Program-made: the position numbers and the translations under genes
In this document: positions 11,729 through 20,812 of the stretch, piece by piece
How positions within the stretch are numbered: the first letter of the stretch is position 1
Layout: every line of letters starts with the position of its first letter
Assembly: GCA_001655205.1 (NCBI GenBank)
Contig: LPNZ01004645.1
Location: 1 to 28,361 of the forward strand
Reading direction: 5' to 3'
From: Lenisia limosa
Lineage: Eukaryota > Breviatea
DNA length: 28,361 bases
Notes under the pieces: generated by a model
Databases searched by the model: none
Told to the model about the DNA's origin: nothing
What the model saw: the letters and a program-made list of their open reading frames with translations, nothing else

Positions 11729-12425
11729 AGCTAAAGCTAGCTCTCCATGTTTTTTTGTGTTTTCCTTTTTTCTTAGTAGTTATACAGTATATTTCCTAAG
11801 CCCTCATTTCTGCCTCCATTTTGGTGAAATATGTTCACAATTTTAGCCACTCACATGTGACTGTTTTTTTTTTTGCTCAAAGAATTGTCATGACTTTGAT
11901 AAGTCACATTTTCAAAAACTGAAGCTTTGAGAAATGTCATGCTTTGAAACGAAACCTGCTGGAAAACTGTGAAGCTTGAGGGAATATGCAACTTCCACCA
12001 AGATTAGAATAAGTGACACATTGACCTAGTGTTGCTCCGAGCCAATATTATCTGTTTTTGGCTGAATTGTGGAAACACCCAAGTTCACTGTACCAGTCTG
12101 ATCAACAAAAAAAGTCTGATCAACTCAAGAACTCGCCCTCTCTGATCAACTGATAATAAGAGTAAGAGGCAAGTAAGAAGACGGTCACTTTCATTTCCGT
12201 TTCCGTTACCAATATTGGGCAGAAGGCTTCTCCTTCACCTTCTACTTGCTCTTCTAGAACATAAACGTAAGTTGTTACTAAGTTACGCCCAATTTTCCTT
12301 CTCATGCTATTCTGTCCATTCGCCCATCCGTTTTGGTAATCCAATTTGAAAGGGACAGGGTTTTGTCAACTTTTCTTCCTTAACCCATCATATTTCAAGT
12401 TTAACAACAATCTATTATTTAGGGA
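11729..12425. other. Intergenic region, carrier 3' end to PQ-loop gene
   Basis: About 700 bases with no convincing coding sequence. The proximal part is T-rich 3' sequence of the carrier. A good donor (AAAC|GTAAGTTG near 12267) and an acceptor ending ATTTAG just before the PQ-loop start (12422) suggest an intron in that gene's 5' untranslated region. Short repeats of the phrase TCTGATCAAC occur at 12096-12150. Confidence 0.4.
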
Positions 12426-13269
12426 ATGATCATTTCCACTGGGGTCTTAAAGCTCACCCTTGGTGCAATTGGAGGCTTGCTCCTTCTGTATTCTTACATT
12501 CCTCAAAGTAGGAATCAAATATGATATCTTTGAAACACTAACTTCTAGTATGGCTAAATTATAAGACAAGAAGTTGTCAAGGAGTGTCAATTTCAGCTCT
12601 AATTCTGTAAGTGGATATTTTGTAATGTTTACCTTTAGATGGCTATCTTGCGACTGCAGTTTCTTTGCTTATGCATGGTACAAGGTATTTACATATGCAA
12701 AAACTCATGCATGCAGGAGTTGCCTATAACAGTTCCAATTGACAGTCTTCTTGTGTGCGTCTGTTTAGTCGTCATGTTTGTCCAAAGCCTTCATTATTAC
12801 AGGTAATCGTTAGAAGACAGCTTGAGTAATGTCAAATGTTGTTTAATGCTGGTTTAGACTATTTCCACCTCGTCGAACATTTATGTCTCTGGGTGTCATT
12901 TTTATGGCTTGTACAAGCTTCACCATTATGACTTTTGTCATTTTAGAGGTTTGCTTTTTGTGACTTTTGATCAGAATCAGTTTCAAATAACTATGTATAT
13001 GATCAATTAATTCTTGAAGGTGTCAGAGGCAGATGGATGGGAATGGGTTCATCCCACAATTGGACTGTACCCTACATTCATCTTATTCATTGGTTTTGTT
13101 CCTCAGTTCGTCAAAATGCACAGTTAGTCATATAGCCAGCTTAAGTTATCATTTAGAGCAAAAGGCTAACCTTGGTTTCTCGGTGTGGATGCTGATCATC
13201 CAAATCATCGGCTCAGCCCTGGTCATTATTGCCCTTAGCTTGCACCACACCTTAGATACTGTTGGTTGA
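12426..13269 (+). CDS. PQ-loop repeat membrane protein (SLC66-like)
   Basis: Member of the PQ-loop family (cystinosin and lysosomal or vacuolar amino-acid exporter relatives); the substrate is unknown. Seven exons: 12426-12507, 12549-12606, 12639-12684, 12717-12802, 12858-12948, 13020-13122 and 13157-13269. They join in phase to 192 residues ending in TGA. The two diagnostic Pro-Gln motifs are LYSYIPQIWLNYKTRSCQG and IGFVPQFVKMHRQKANLG, each at the end of a hydrophobic helix and followed by a basic, polar loop. About six membrane segments are visible; the protein stops right after the helix following the second PQ motif (ends HHTLDTVG), so it lacks the seventh helix of longer relatives. Introns are very short (30-71 bases). 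Confidence 0.88.
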
Positions 13270-13426
13270 GGAGAGAGCTTTACAGATTGTTGCAATTGGT
13301 GCTTCCGACTAAATAAACTTTGTGAACAGTTTCCCTCTTATACCGTGAACATCATTAAAAAAACCATTGGAAAATATGAAATAGTATCCAAATGTGGGTT
13401 TAGTGTCGGAAGCATATACTTAAACA

Positions 13427-13849
13427 GTGAAGAAGTGCATTTTAGTTACTTTGTTTGATCAAGACTTAGCCCGCAATAGCACTCAACACAGTTATGCTGA
13501 TATGCTGCGCTTACGCTTTGATGATCACGAAAATTTACGGTGTCCATATCCCACAGTCCTTGATTGTGGCCCAAGAAGAAGACAATATGATGAGGATGAA
13601 AATGGCAAGGTTTGTGCTCAGTTATTGAACTCTTATAATTTATAGTGTGGAATCTATGGCATCAGTGCATTTAGACAACTTATAGATTACTATTGTGAAA
13701 TATAACACATTGAGACCTCAAATTGTTTCAAAAACTCTATCATATCTAATATACACACAATGACTATTGTCCGTTAATTTGGTTTTCATTTCTCCCCAAA
13801 GGCAAACCAGAAGGCTTCTTCCAGCTTTTCACAGACTCTACATAATTAA
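13427..13849 (+). CDS. Small unidentified protein, two exons
   Basis: Not recognised. An open exon from 13427 reaches a donor after GGC AAG (about 13609) and joins in phase to an exon starting GCAAACCAG (13802) that ends at TAA 13847-13849, giving about 76 residues. The convincing part is polar and looks conserved in character: YADMLRLRFDDHENLRCPYP followed by CGPRRRQYDEDENG, then SSSFSQTLHN. The first 20 residues are doubtful: the acceptor-like CGCAATAG at about 13476 would remove them, and ATG 13502 is another possible start. It follows the PQ-loop gene by about 160 bases and ends 18 bases from the convergent ZZ-finger gene. Confidence 0.5.
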
Positions 13850-13867
13850 CACGGGGAAAAGGTAAAG

Positions 13868-16800
13868 CTAACCAGTGTTAGGCTTTGTAATAGCCTCGAT
13901 TTTTGATGCGGACTTTGTCTTAGGTCTCGGCGTTCCAATACCCAAGGACCTTACGTCGTTGAGGGTAATGTTCTTGGGCATTCTTCTGACTGGCTTCGAC
14001 AGAACCGTTATGAGGTTGAGGTCCTCCTTTCTTCTAGGTTAGTCATGAAGAATATTGACTCCTAAGTGTTTCCAAATAGTGACACCTTCAAAATAACCTA
14101 GCATACTCATCCTTATCAAGTGCCAGGGTGGGGTCATGCATTTTTTGATAGCTCTCAGCAATTTGGTCACAGTCTGTAATGTTATGGAATAATAACAAGT
14201 GATATTGGTAATAAAATTTAAATACTATATCAAATAATATCAAACCTTTATCTCGAATCATGAGAGAAGTGTCAAGATTCCTAAAGTGTCAAATTCAAGG
14301 TTAAAGAAAGCAATATTTGATTATGATATGGAGATTTTGCCTGATACTCTTCTTGGCCAGCATCAGTTGACACTTCCTCTTGTTTTTCAGACAGAATGGT
14401 TTCAAACGGTGTTCTAAATGGTGAGGTTGTATTATACACATTTAGTATTTAATACATACCTTCTTAAAGGAGTTGGTCTTCTCAGAACCAAGTCACCATT
14501 ATTTCGTGTGGGGGTCTTGGCAATTGGAACAAATTGAGGCTGCCCTTCCAAAGAAACAGTGACCACACTGTCAGTTTCCATTTTGTCATCAAGGAAGTCA
14601 GTCACATTCACTGTCGGCTCATTGTCCTCAAAGGGCACTTGTTCTAAACAATTAGAAGGTGAAATAGCCCACCTGAATATGAAAAGGTCGGAGACGTCTT
14701 GTCACTTTGGCTTAATTGAACTGGTTGGGGACCTTGTGGTGATGGGACCTATTAGAAGTTAGTCATCAGGCAGGCTGGTTCTGTCATTGATTTGAATGTT
14801 TGTCTTATTATAAGCAATTTGGTCTTGGATGGTAATATCATGCTTACGGCTGCAGTCGACGGGGCTTTGGATGGGCAGAGCGGTTTAAACTTTGCTGGAG
14901 ACACTGGCTTTCGAACAGCCTTGCTCATTTGACGGGCTTTCTCCTCAGTAGCTTCACAAGCAACCTCAAAAGGAACTAGGGTTGTGAAAAGAGAGCAAAA
15001 CACCATAAAAATTAACCAACTTTCAATTTGATAACAATAATGATCAGGTTTGTGATGAGGATTCGCCTTATGACAATCTTCACAGCAGTCAAAATCCTGA
15101 ATAACAGTCAATCTGTTTCACCCATTGGTATACTCACGTCACAGTCACGACATTTGTACCTTGTGCCAGTCACTGGTTCCACATTGCAAACGTCACATAT
15201 AACATCATGATGGATGTCTGAATGTTATGAATTGGATATATCCAGAACGCGTACTCTTTCCTTCTCTAATTCTGTATGTCTTATCTTTGCTCCATTTAGC
15301 TCTAGGCGCCCTGCTTGTGCTTCGTCTTCCTTTCTGAAATATCACCGCTTCAACACTGAAACACTTACAATTTTTGTTCCAGATTTTGAAGGGCAAGATG
15401 AAGCTCTTGGCTCAACACTTTGTCTAAATGATAAGTAGAAGAGTCAACATTTACACCAATACCTTGAGAGTACGCTGATATTGTACGTTTGGACAGGAGT
15501 CCGGTTCCTTTTGCTTCTTCGGCGAGGAGGGGAAGTGCATGTTTCTGAAGGAGCCACAGAGTTAGTTCGATGTGGAAGTGGGCTTGTTGGGCGGAGTAGC
15601 TTTACAAACGATATGCCAGGTTCACTGTCGGACATCTCGGCATTTGGGGTGACCAGCTCATCTTTCGACTTGTATTCAAAGGTGTTGGTCTCAAAACAAC
15701 CAATGAGGGAAGGAACAATGTCAGAGCAATCGGACTGAGTTTCGTCGAAGTCCAAGGATGGTGTTGGTTTTTTCGGTCTGGGTGGAGGATCGTCAAGGGA
15801 TGCCCAAATGTCACAAGTTGAAGTCAAGTTCTTGGTGATTTCCTCTTCATCATCTGATTTGAGCCCGATATTAGAGGATATCTTGGCATGAATCTTTTTT
15901 GGAGAGAAGTCATTCTCGTCAATCATTGTTTGAATCACGTCAGCAACCTCCTTATGAAGTTCTTGGGTCAGAGAAGAGGTCTCATCGACTTCGTCATGGA
16001 TAAAAGGTTTAATCACAGTCTGTTCAGTGGGGGCACATGATTTTGAGGGAGCTTTCTTGGGGATTGGAGTACAAGCAGTTTTTGTCAGTTCCGGCTGTGA
16101 TGCAGGAACCGCCAGCTCTGACTTTAAGGGTCCCTGCAACATGGCCGTGGAGAACGGTGATTGAATATCGTCAATATCACTTGTCAGTCGAACATTGCCA
16201 ACAGTTCTTTAAGATTATTTAACATTTGTATTGCAGATATTTGAATAATACTAGTATGATATATATATGCATATATATATATATATCATATATACATACA
16301 TATTAAATGCCTAGTGCAAGTATTAAGAAACATCCAAATTAGATTCCATACCTTCGTTTTGCAACAGGTTTGTTGGTAATGGGTCTCATTGGGAGAGCTT
16401 TTCTTTTAATTAGATCAACTTTCACCGCCCTGATGTAATGTAAGTCACCGAGATGTGAAAATTACACAAAAAATATCAGAAGTACAAAACACTTTAATGA
16501 ATGTAGTTCTCACTTTAAACTGAAGGATGAGACGGAAAATTTCAATAATTTCTAAATAAGTATCAATCTTTTACCGGTTATTTTCGGACTGGAGTGAATT
16601 CCTATCATACCTGACGGGCGGTGCGCGCTTTTTTGGAGTTTTGGCTTTGGTCAAGGAGACAGGAGACATGGATCGCTTAGATCTGGGAGGAAACTCAAAC
16701 ATTGACATCGGGGATGCGCGAAGTGATGACAACGTTGGTGGTGCAGTTGGTGGAGTGTTGTCAACCTGGCGCTGGCCTGGCCTTGCCGGGGTGGATGTGA

Positions 16801-18351
16801 CAGCCACACTGACTGGAGAGGCAGGGTTGTACTGTATCAGAGCGTCTTTCATGGAAAAAGGTGTCTCCATTTCAATGCTTTCTGGTGAATTGGTTGCGGT
16901 CTTTGTAGGCGTCTTTAAGGCAGAGGGGACTTCTGATGTCCGGTTGGGTGTCTCAATGACAATGCAACCCTTATGAGGTGTCACTAGATTAGCATCATGA
17001 CATTCTTGTTCGTCAAGCTCAGCAGTTTTGTCTCGCGAGTATTCTTGAGTTGGGTTGGAAATGTCATCATCGCTACTGAGTTCAATTGCCTCGCTTTTGG
17101 GGAAAAGGCATTTTCTTGTAGACGGTGATTCAACCGGTTGTTGTGTGGCCATAGCAACAGGGGACGAGCATTGGGGACTCTGGTAAATGATGGACGGAAT
17201 ATTGTTACATTTTTAATCAAAATCTGATATACTTGTAGTAGAAAACCATATCATATACTCAGCATATTGTTTCACTCTGGAAAATAGAAGTGTTCCGATT
17301 GTCATACTTGAGCTTTTGGTTCAGGAGACGGGGTTGACGGTTGAATAGTTGACTGTTTCTCTGTAAGAGGAAGGGTTTCTAAATCTTCAAATTTGAGCAT
17401 TTTTGAGTTTGTTAAAGGTCAAGCAGCACCTACCATCAACTTCTTGTGAAGAAATTTGTGGAAGAGGTGACTCGTTCTCAAAATTAACATCCAATGTGGA
17501 TGCCAATATTTCTCTCCTTAAAACAGATGGACGAGGGGATTTGCCCCAATTCTTCAAACCTAGAATGTCAAAATCTGTGCATTCAAACCTTCCTCTTTCG
17601 TTTTCTTGTCAGTTCGAGGTGGAGTTATAAACGTGACACCAGGTGAGTGACTTTCCGACAATTTTCGACCCATTCGCTGATTGGCCACTTTGAGACTTAT
17701 GTTTTCCATTTCTTTTTCAAGAAGTTGCTAAATGTTTTAAAGTCGTTAAGCTCGAAAATGACCCCCCCCCCCTCCTCCCCACCCGCGCNNNNNNNNNNNN
17801 NNNNNNNNNNNNNNNNNNNNNNNNNNNNNNNNNNNNNNNNNNNNNNNNNNNNNNNNCCTTTTGCATTGTTCTGTTGAACTCTAACACTTCCATATTAAGT
17901 TTTTGGGTCTAGATTTTATATAAAATTTTTTTGAAAATAGTTACCTCAAGCATTTTTTTCATTAGCTGGTTGTTTTGGTCAATATGCTCTCGTCGTTCTA
18001 AACAATTGGTTATTATTTCCCAGAATTCCCATAAATTATTAAACACCAACCCATTTCTCTTGATTTTCGTTGTCGTGCAAGTTCATTCATGACATCATGA
18101 CAGTACTTTTTCATTTTATTGTGAAGCTAAATGTTAAGTCAAAACATTGAAGTCGTAAATTGGCAAACTTCTACCAGCTCTAAGCATTTGCGGTTTTGAC
18201 AGGTCACAACATATGGGCTTGGTGCTCGAGGCTGATTAGCTATGTTCTCATCTTTGACTTTATGCTTTACAACAGAAGGAGATGCCACTCTAGGTGGCTT
18301 TCGTTCATTTGCTTTGAATAGTCGATCGACTTCTGGCAAACTATTTGCCAT
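13868..18351 (-). CDS. Large disordered protein with coiled coil and ZZ zinc finger, function unknown
   Basis: Exons chain in phase from ATG 18351 (MANSLPEVDRLFKANERKPP) to TAG 13868-13870. In order: a lysine-rich N-terminus; a probable coiled coil (LHNKMKKYCHDVMNELARQR and RREHIDQNNQLMKKMLE, about 17945-18125); a gap in an intron; a long Ser/Thr-Pro-rich region (large exons about 16618-17180 and 15480-16210) with at least eleven S/T-P dipeptides in the first of these alone; a basic patch (PPRRRSKRNRTP); a ZZ finger in two exons (15138-15217, 15021-15096); and a basic tail (MPKNITLNDVRSLGIGTPRP). The ZZ finger shows CDVC, CRDC, CCEDC and the HH...H ligand end. ZZ fingers bind protein termini such as histone H3 tails or N-degrons. 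The S/T-P density suggests proline-directed kinase control. Nuclear role inferred. The region around 17650-17940 may miss an exon. Confidence 0.75.
15021..15217 (-). other. ZZ-type zinc finger domain (two exons)
   Basis: Exon 15138-15217 encodes HHDVICDVCNVEPVTGTRYK then CRDCD; exon 15021-15096 encodes DFDCCEDCHKANPHHKPDHY. Together they give the two CxxC pairs, the CxxC-like CCEDC and the closing histidines of the cross-brace ZZ fold, with the GTRYKC core that is typical of the family. The phase across the 41-base intron is continuous. Confidence 0.9.
16255..16305. repeat. TA-rich microsatellite
   Basis: Alternating TA with ATGCATA and CATA interruptions, in an intron of the ZZ-finger gene. 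Confidence 0.85.
16530..16608. repeat. Short palindromic foldback element, diverged copy 2
   Basis: Resembles the copies at 8758-8845 and 28211-28297 over the core TTTTACCGGTTATTTTCGGACTGGAGTGAA. The small hairpin keeps pairing through a G-U wobble (CCGGT with ACTGG). The central ATCGAT palindrome is lost (AAGTATCAATCTTTT). It lies in the ZZ-finger gene intron 16445-16617. Confidence 0.5.
17789..17856. other. Assembly gap (68 N) near poly(C) in a ZZ-finger gene intron
   Basis: Run of N a few bases after 11 C (17762-17772). The exon phases on either side (ending KKMLE, resuming SPGVTFITPP) do not join directly, so a short exon may lie in or near this gap. Confidence 0.95.
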
Positions 18352-18685
18352 ATTGAAAGTTGTAAAATTTGGTCAGGATCCAAGCGGCAATTGTAGAAAT
18401 ATGGAGATTCGTAAAGCTTGAAGCTGACACTATTCTTTTCTGATATTCTTTAATACTATTGAAGGTGAGAAAGATACAAGAAGAGGCAATGAAAGCAGAG
18501 AATAGATGTCATTCAACGGAAATTATTTAATTCTCCATCCGAGATCATTCACCAAAAAAACAAGTGAGGAGAGGAGGGACGAATTGAGGACGAATACTTG
18601 AATACGTGTTATTTGTTAAGGAAGTATATTTAGTGTCTCGATAAAAAAGTCTTCATTTAGACTCTGCAAATTTCTGTGAAGGAGA
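18352..18685. promoter_or_regulatory. Divergent promoter region, ZZ-finger gene and CYB5D1
   Basis: 334 bases between diverging start codons; both promoters are expected here. Nothing more specific than AT-rich sequence is visible. Confidence 0.4.
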
Positions 18686-20614
18686 ATGTCGGAAGACAAG
18701 GGTAGTTTGCAGTTAGAATGTTCTTATTTACCTTTTTAGTGCGCTATTACACGCCAACTGAAGTGGCAGCACACAACCATCTTCAGGACTGTTGGTTAAC
18801 CTGGAATGGAGCTGTTTACGATCTCACTGGCCTTGTAAGAGACCAAAAAAGTTGGTAGTAATGATAAACTATGATATAGCTAACTATTGTTTAAGGTGAA
18901 GACGTGGAAGTCATCGTTAACCACGCTGGTACTGATGTATCCCATTGGTTTGATCCCAAAACTAAAAATGTTTGAGGGGTAGAATTATTCTGTTTCTCCA
19001 CTCGCAATGCGCCCTCTATCTTTCCGCTGTTTGCCTCTTCCCTTCTCTATCATTCCAATTTTCTTCAGAGCTTGGGTATATCTTTGATTTTTTTGGTTTA
19101 TGTGCGGTTCGTCTTTTAAGCTTCACAGAACAAATGTTTTTCTTGTTGCCGAATGATAGATTTAGTTACCAGATAATGAACAGATGTTATTTATTCTGTA
19201 CTTATGAGTCATTAATGATTTTGAACAATAATACAATTTTCAACGTTTCCTGAGTATCACCTACTCAGCTCCGACGCCATATCGACCCGACAACTGGAAT
19301 CGAGTGCTACTTCTGTCCTGATGGTGTGCGGGGTATTGCCCCCCCCCCCNNNNNNNNNNNNNNNNNNNNNNNNNNNNNNNNNNNNNNNNNNNNNNNNNNN
19401 NNNNNGTCATTTCTTGGACATTCCCCCTCGCTTTCCATCATCAGAATGGAGCACTATTGATGAAGATGGTAAGAGGATGTTCAACTTTCAGCATCCTTTC
19501 TTTTCTTTTCCAGGTTACCCGATATACATATAGTATACGTGAAAATAAAAATAAAAATAATAATAAGAATAAAAAAACTCCCAGTGCCTGTTGTATGGGA
19601 GGAGTATTTTATGTTAACCCATATCCACTGGTGTTTTAATTACCCTGAGTATCAGAGTATCTTTGAGACTTGTCGGTTAATTACTACACGAGTGGATATG
19701 AGGCACCATATCACTGAGTGGAAAAAGACCCAAAAAGTGATATGATATTGTCACTGGTGAACTATATTTTCAACATAGTTTTATGAAACCCCATTTCCAC
19801 TCGTGTGATGATTAACCGAATGAGAATCTGATTCACTCGGTATACCCTTGTATTTTGAGAATGATCAGTGGGTTATCGTGAATCAAATGCATTGCTGATC
19901 AAGTATTTACTATCATCTATAAGGTTGCATTTCACCTACCAGGATCCCGCCCTTGGTGGCTCAGTCAGAAGTATTTGATTGGACTCTTGACTTCAGCCGC
20001 CCGAAAGATTTTGATTGTTAATACCCTGACTCAGCAAGAACATATTTTGGAGGTGAAGAAATTTATTTCAGCCTCTTTTCTTATTTTTTAAAGGTTTTTT
20101 GCAAGATTTGTTTTGTTTTTATTGTAAATGGGTTTCTTTATTCTATTTATAAAATTGACTTGTGTTTTTTTTTCTCTTCTAAATTCCTTATGTGTATCTG
20201 AAATGTTTGGTTGAGTTGATAATTTGGCTTTTTGATTCATCTTCCCATTTTTTTTTGTGTAATGTATTGCACAACAGCTTTAACCTTTGTAGGTTTGTGA
20301 GGAGGACACCATTGATGATATTCGCACGAAGTACCTTGCCTACAATTCACACTCAAATTCCTATGTTTGGAAGAGATTAGGTTTGAGAGTGACATTTGAA
20401 GGTTTGTGCATTTGGGTTTTACCCCCCCCCCCCCAACCGGGNNNNNNNNNNNNNNNNNNNNNNNNNNNNNNNNNNNGAGCTTGACTTGGCGTTGACCCTG
20501 AGTGAAAATGGTGTTGCTGACGAAGCGAAGGATTTCGTGGCGCTCGACATGTCTCCCTCAACTTACATCCCTGCCCTCCACATCTACTTCTCCGACGATT
20601 TAACGGTAGCGTAG
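18686..20614 (+). CDS. CYB5D1: CYB5D1, ciliary cytochrome b5 domain-containing protein 1
   Basis: Axoneme-associated cytochrome b5-fold protein linked in other organisms to radial-spoke function and ciliary beating. Exons: ATG 18686 with a 16-base first exon (MSEDK), then YYTPTEVAAHN to NGAVYDLTGL (from 18740), then DVEVIVNHAGTDVSHWFDPK, then RRHIDPTTGIECYFCPDG (19268-19322), a gap, HFLDIPPRFPSSEW (19406-19470), RPWWLSQKYLIGLL to NTLTQQEHILE (about 19942-20053), then DDIRTKYLAYNSHSNSYVWK (20294-20380), a second gap, and ELDLALTLSENG to the TAG at 20612-20614. The order and spacing match the animal protein end to end. The usual HPGG heme motif is absent, as in this family; DVSHWFDPK supplies the other histidine. 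The junction near 18835-18900 does not close in phase with plain GT-AG sites and is uncertain. The intron at 19471-19941 contains a foldback element. Confidence 0.93.
19350..19405. other. Assembly gap (56 N) beside poly(C) in a CYB5D1 intron
   Basis: Run of N directly after 11 C (19339-19349). Flanking exons read CYFCPDG and HFLDIPPR, adjacent in the family, so the gap is probably purely intronic. Confidence 0.95.
19613..19880. repeat. Foldback (long terminal inverted repeat) element in a CYB5D1 intron
   Basis: Arms of about 90 bases face each other: 19613-19703 and, inverted, 19788-19880. Matching blocks, reading inwards, are TAACCCA..CCACTG, ACCCTGAGT / ACCGAGTGA, ATCAGA, CGGTTAAT and CACACGAGTGGA. 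The roughly 85-base centre holds further small palindromes (CATATCAC with GTGATATG). No coding capacity. It looks like a miniature non-autonomous transposon. Confidence 0.8.
20442..20476. other. Assembly gap (35 N) near poly(C) in a CYB5D1 intron
   Basis: Run of N a few bases after 13 C (20422-20434). Flanking exons read SYVWKRL and ELDLALTLSENG, nearly adjacent in the family; at most a few codons are lost. Confidence 0.95.
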
Positions 20615-20812
20615 TCACCCTGTATTATTGTGTTCTTAGGTTTTGTACAATGTTTCATGTATTTTATGGTCACCAGAATTGGGTGGACAGGTAAGATTGA
20701 GAACATGTTATTGTGGTGCTATTACAACACTTTGCGCAAAGATAAAGAATAGATTTCCAGGGTTTCTCTACAACACATTTGTTTTTATAATTAAATAAAT
20801 GGGTCCATATTC
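20615..20812. other. Convergent 3' intergenic region, CYB5D1 and ELMOD gene
   Basis: 198 bases between two stop codons. AT-rich with several AATAAA-like words (for example near 20748 and 20793) that could serve as polyadenylation signals on either strand. Confidence 0.45.

Noticed and set aside
12120-12344. Open minus-strand frame of 74 codons upstream of the PQ-loop gene
   Set aside because: No family resemblance, and it overlaps the likely 5' untranslated exon and intron of the PQ-loop gene.
16641-16976. Open plus-strand frame of 111 codons
   Set aside because: It is antisense to a large, in-phase coding exon of the ZZ-finger gene and has no family resemblance.
13868-18351. Identification of the ZZ-finger gene as shugoshin, because of the coiled coil and the RRRSKRNR basic patch
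   Set aside because: The N-terminus before the coiled coil, the ZZ finger and the long tail do not fit shugoshin, and the basic patch alone is too weak.
18972-19253. Open plus-strand frame of 93 codons
   Set aside because: It lies within the CYB5D1 intron between the HWFDPK and RRHIDPTTG exons and is a leucine/phenylalanine-rich T-tract translation.
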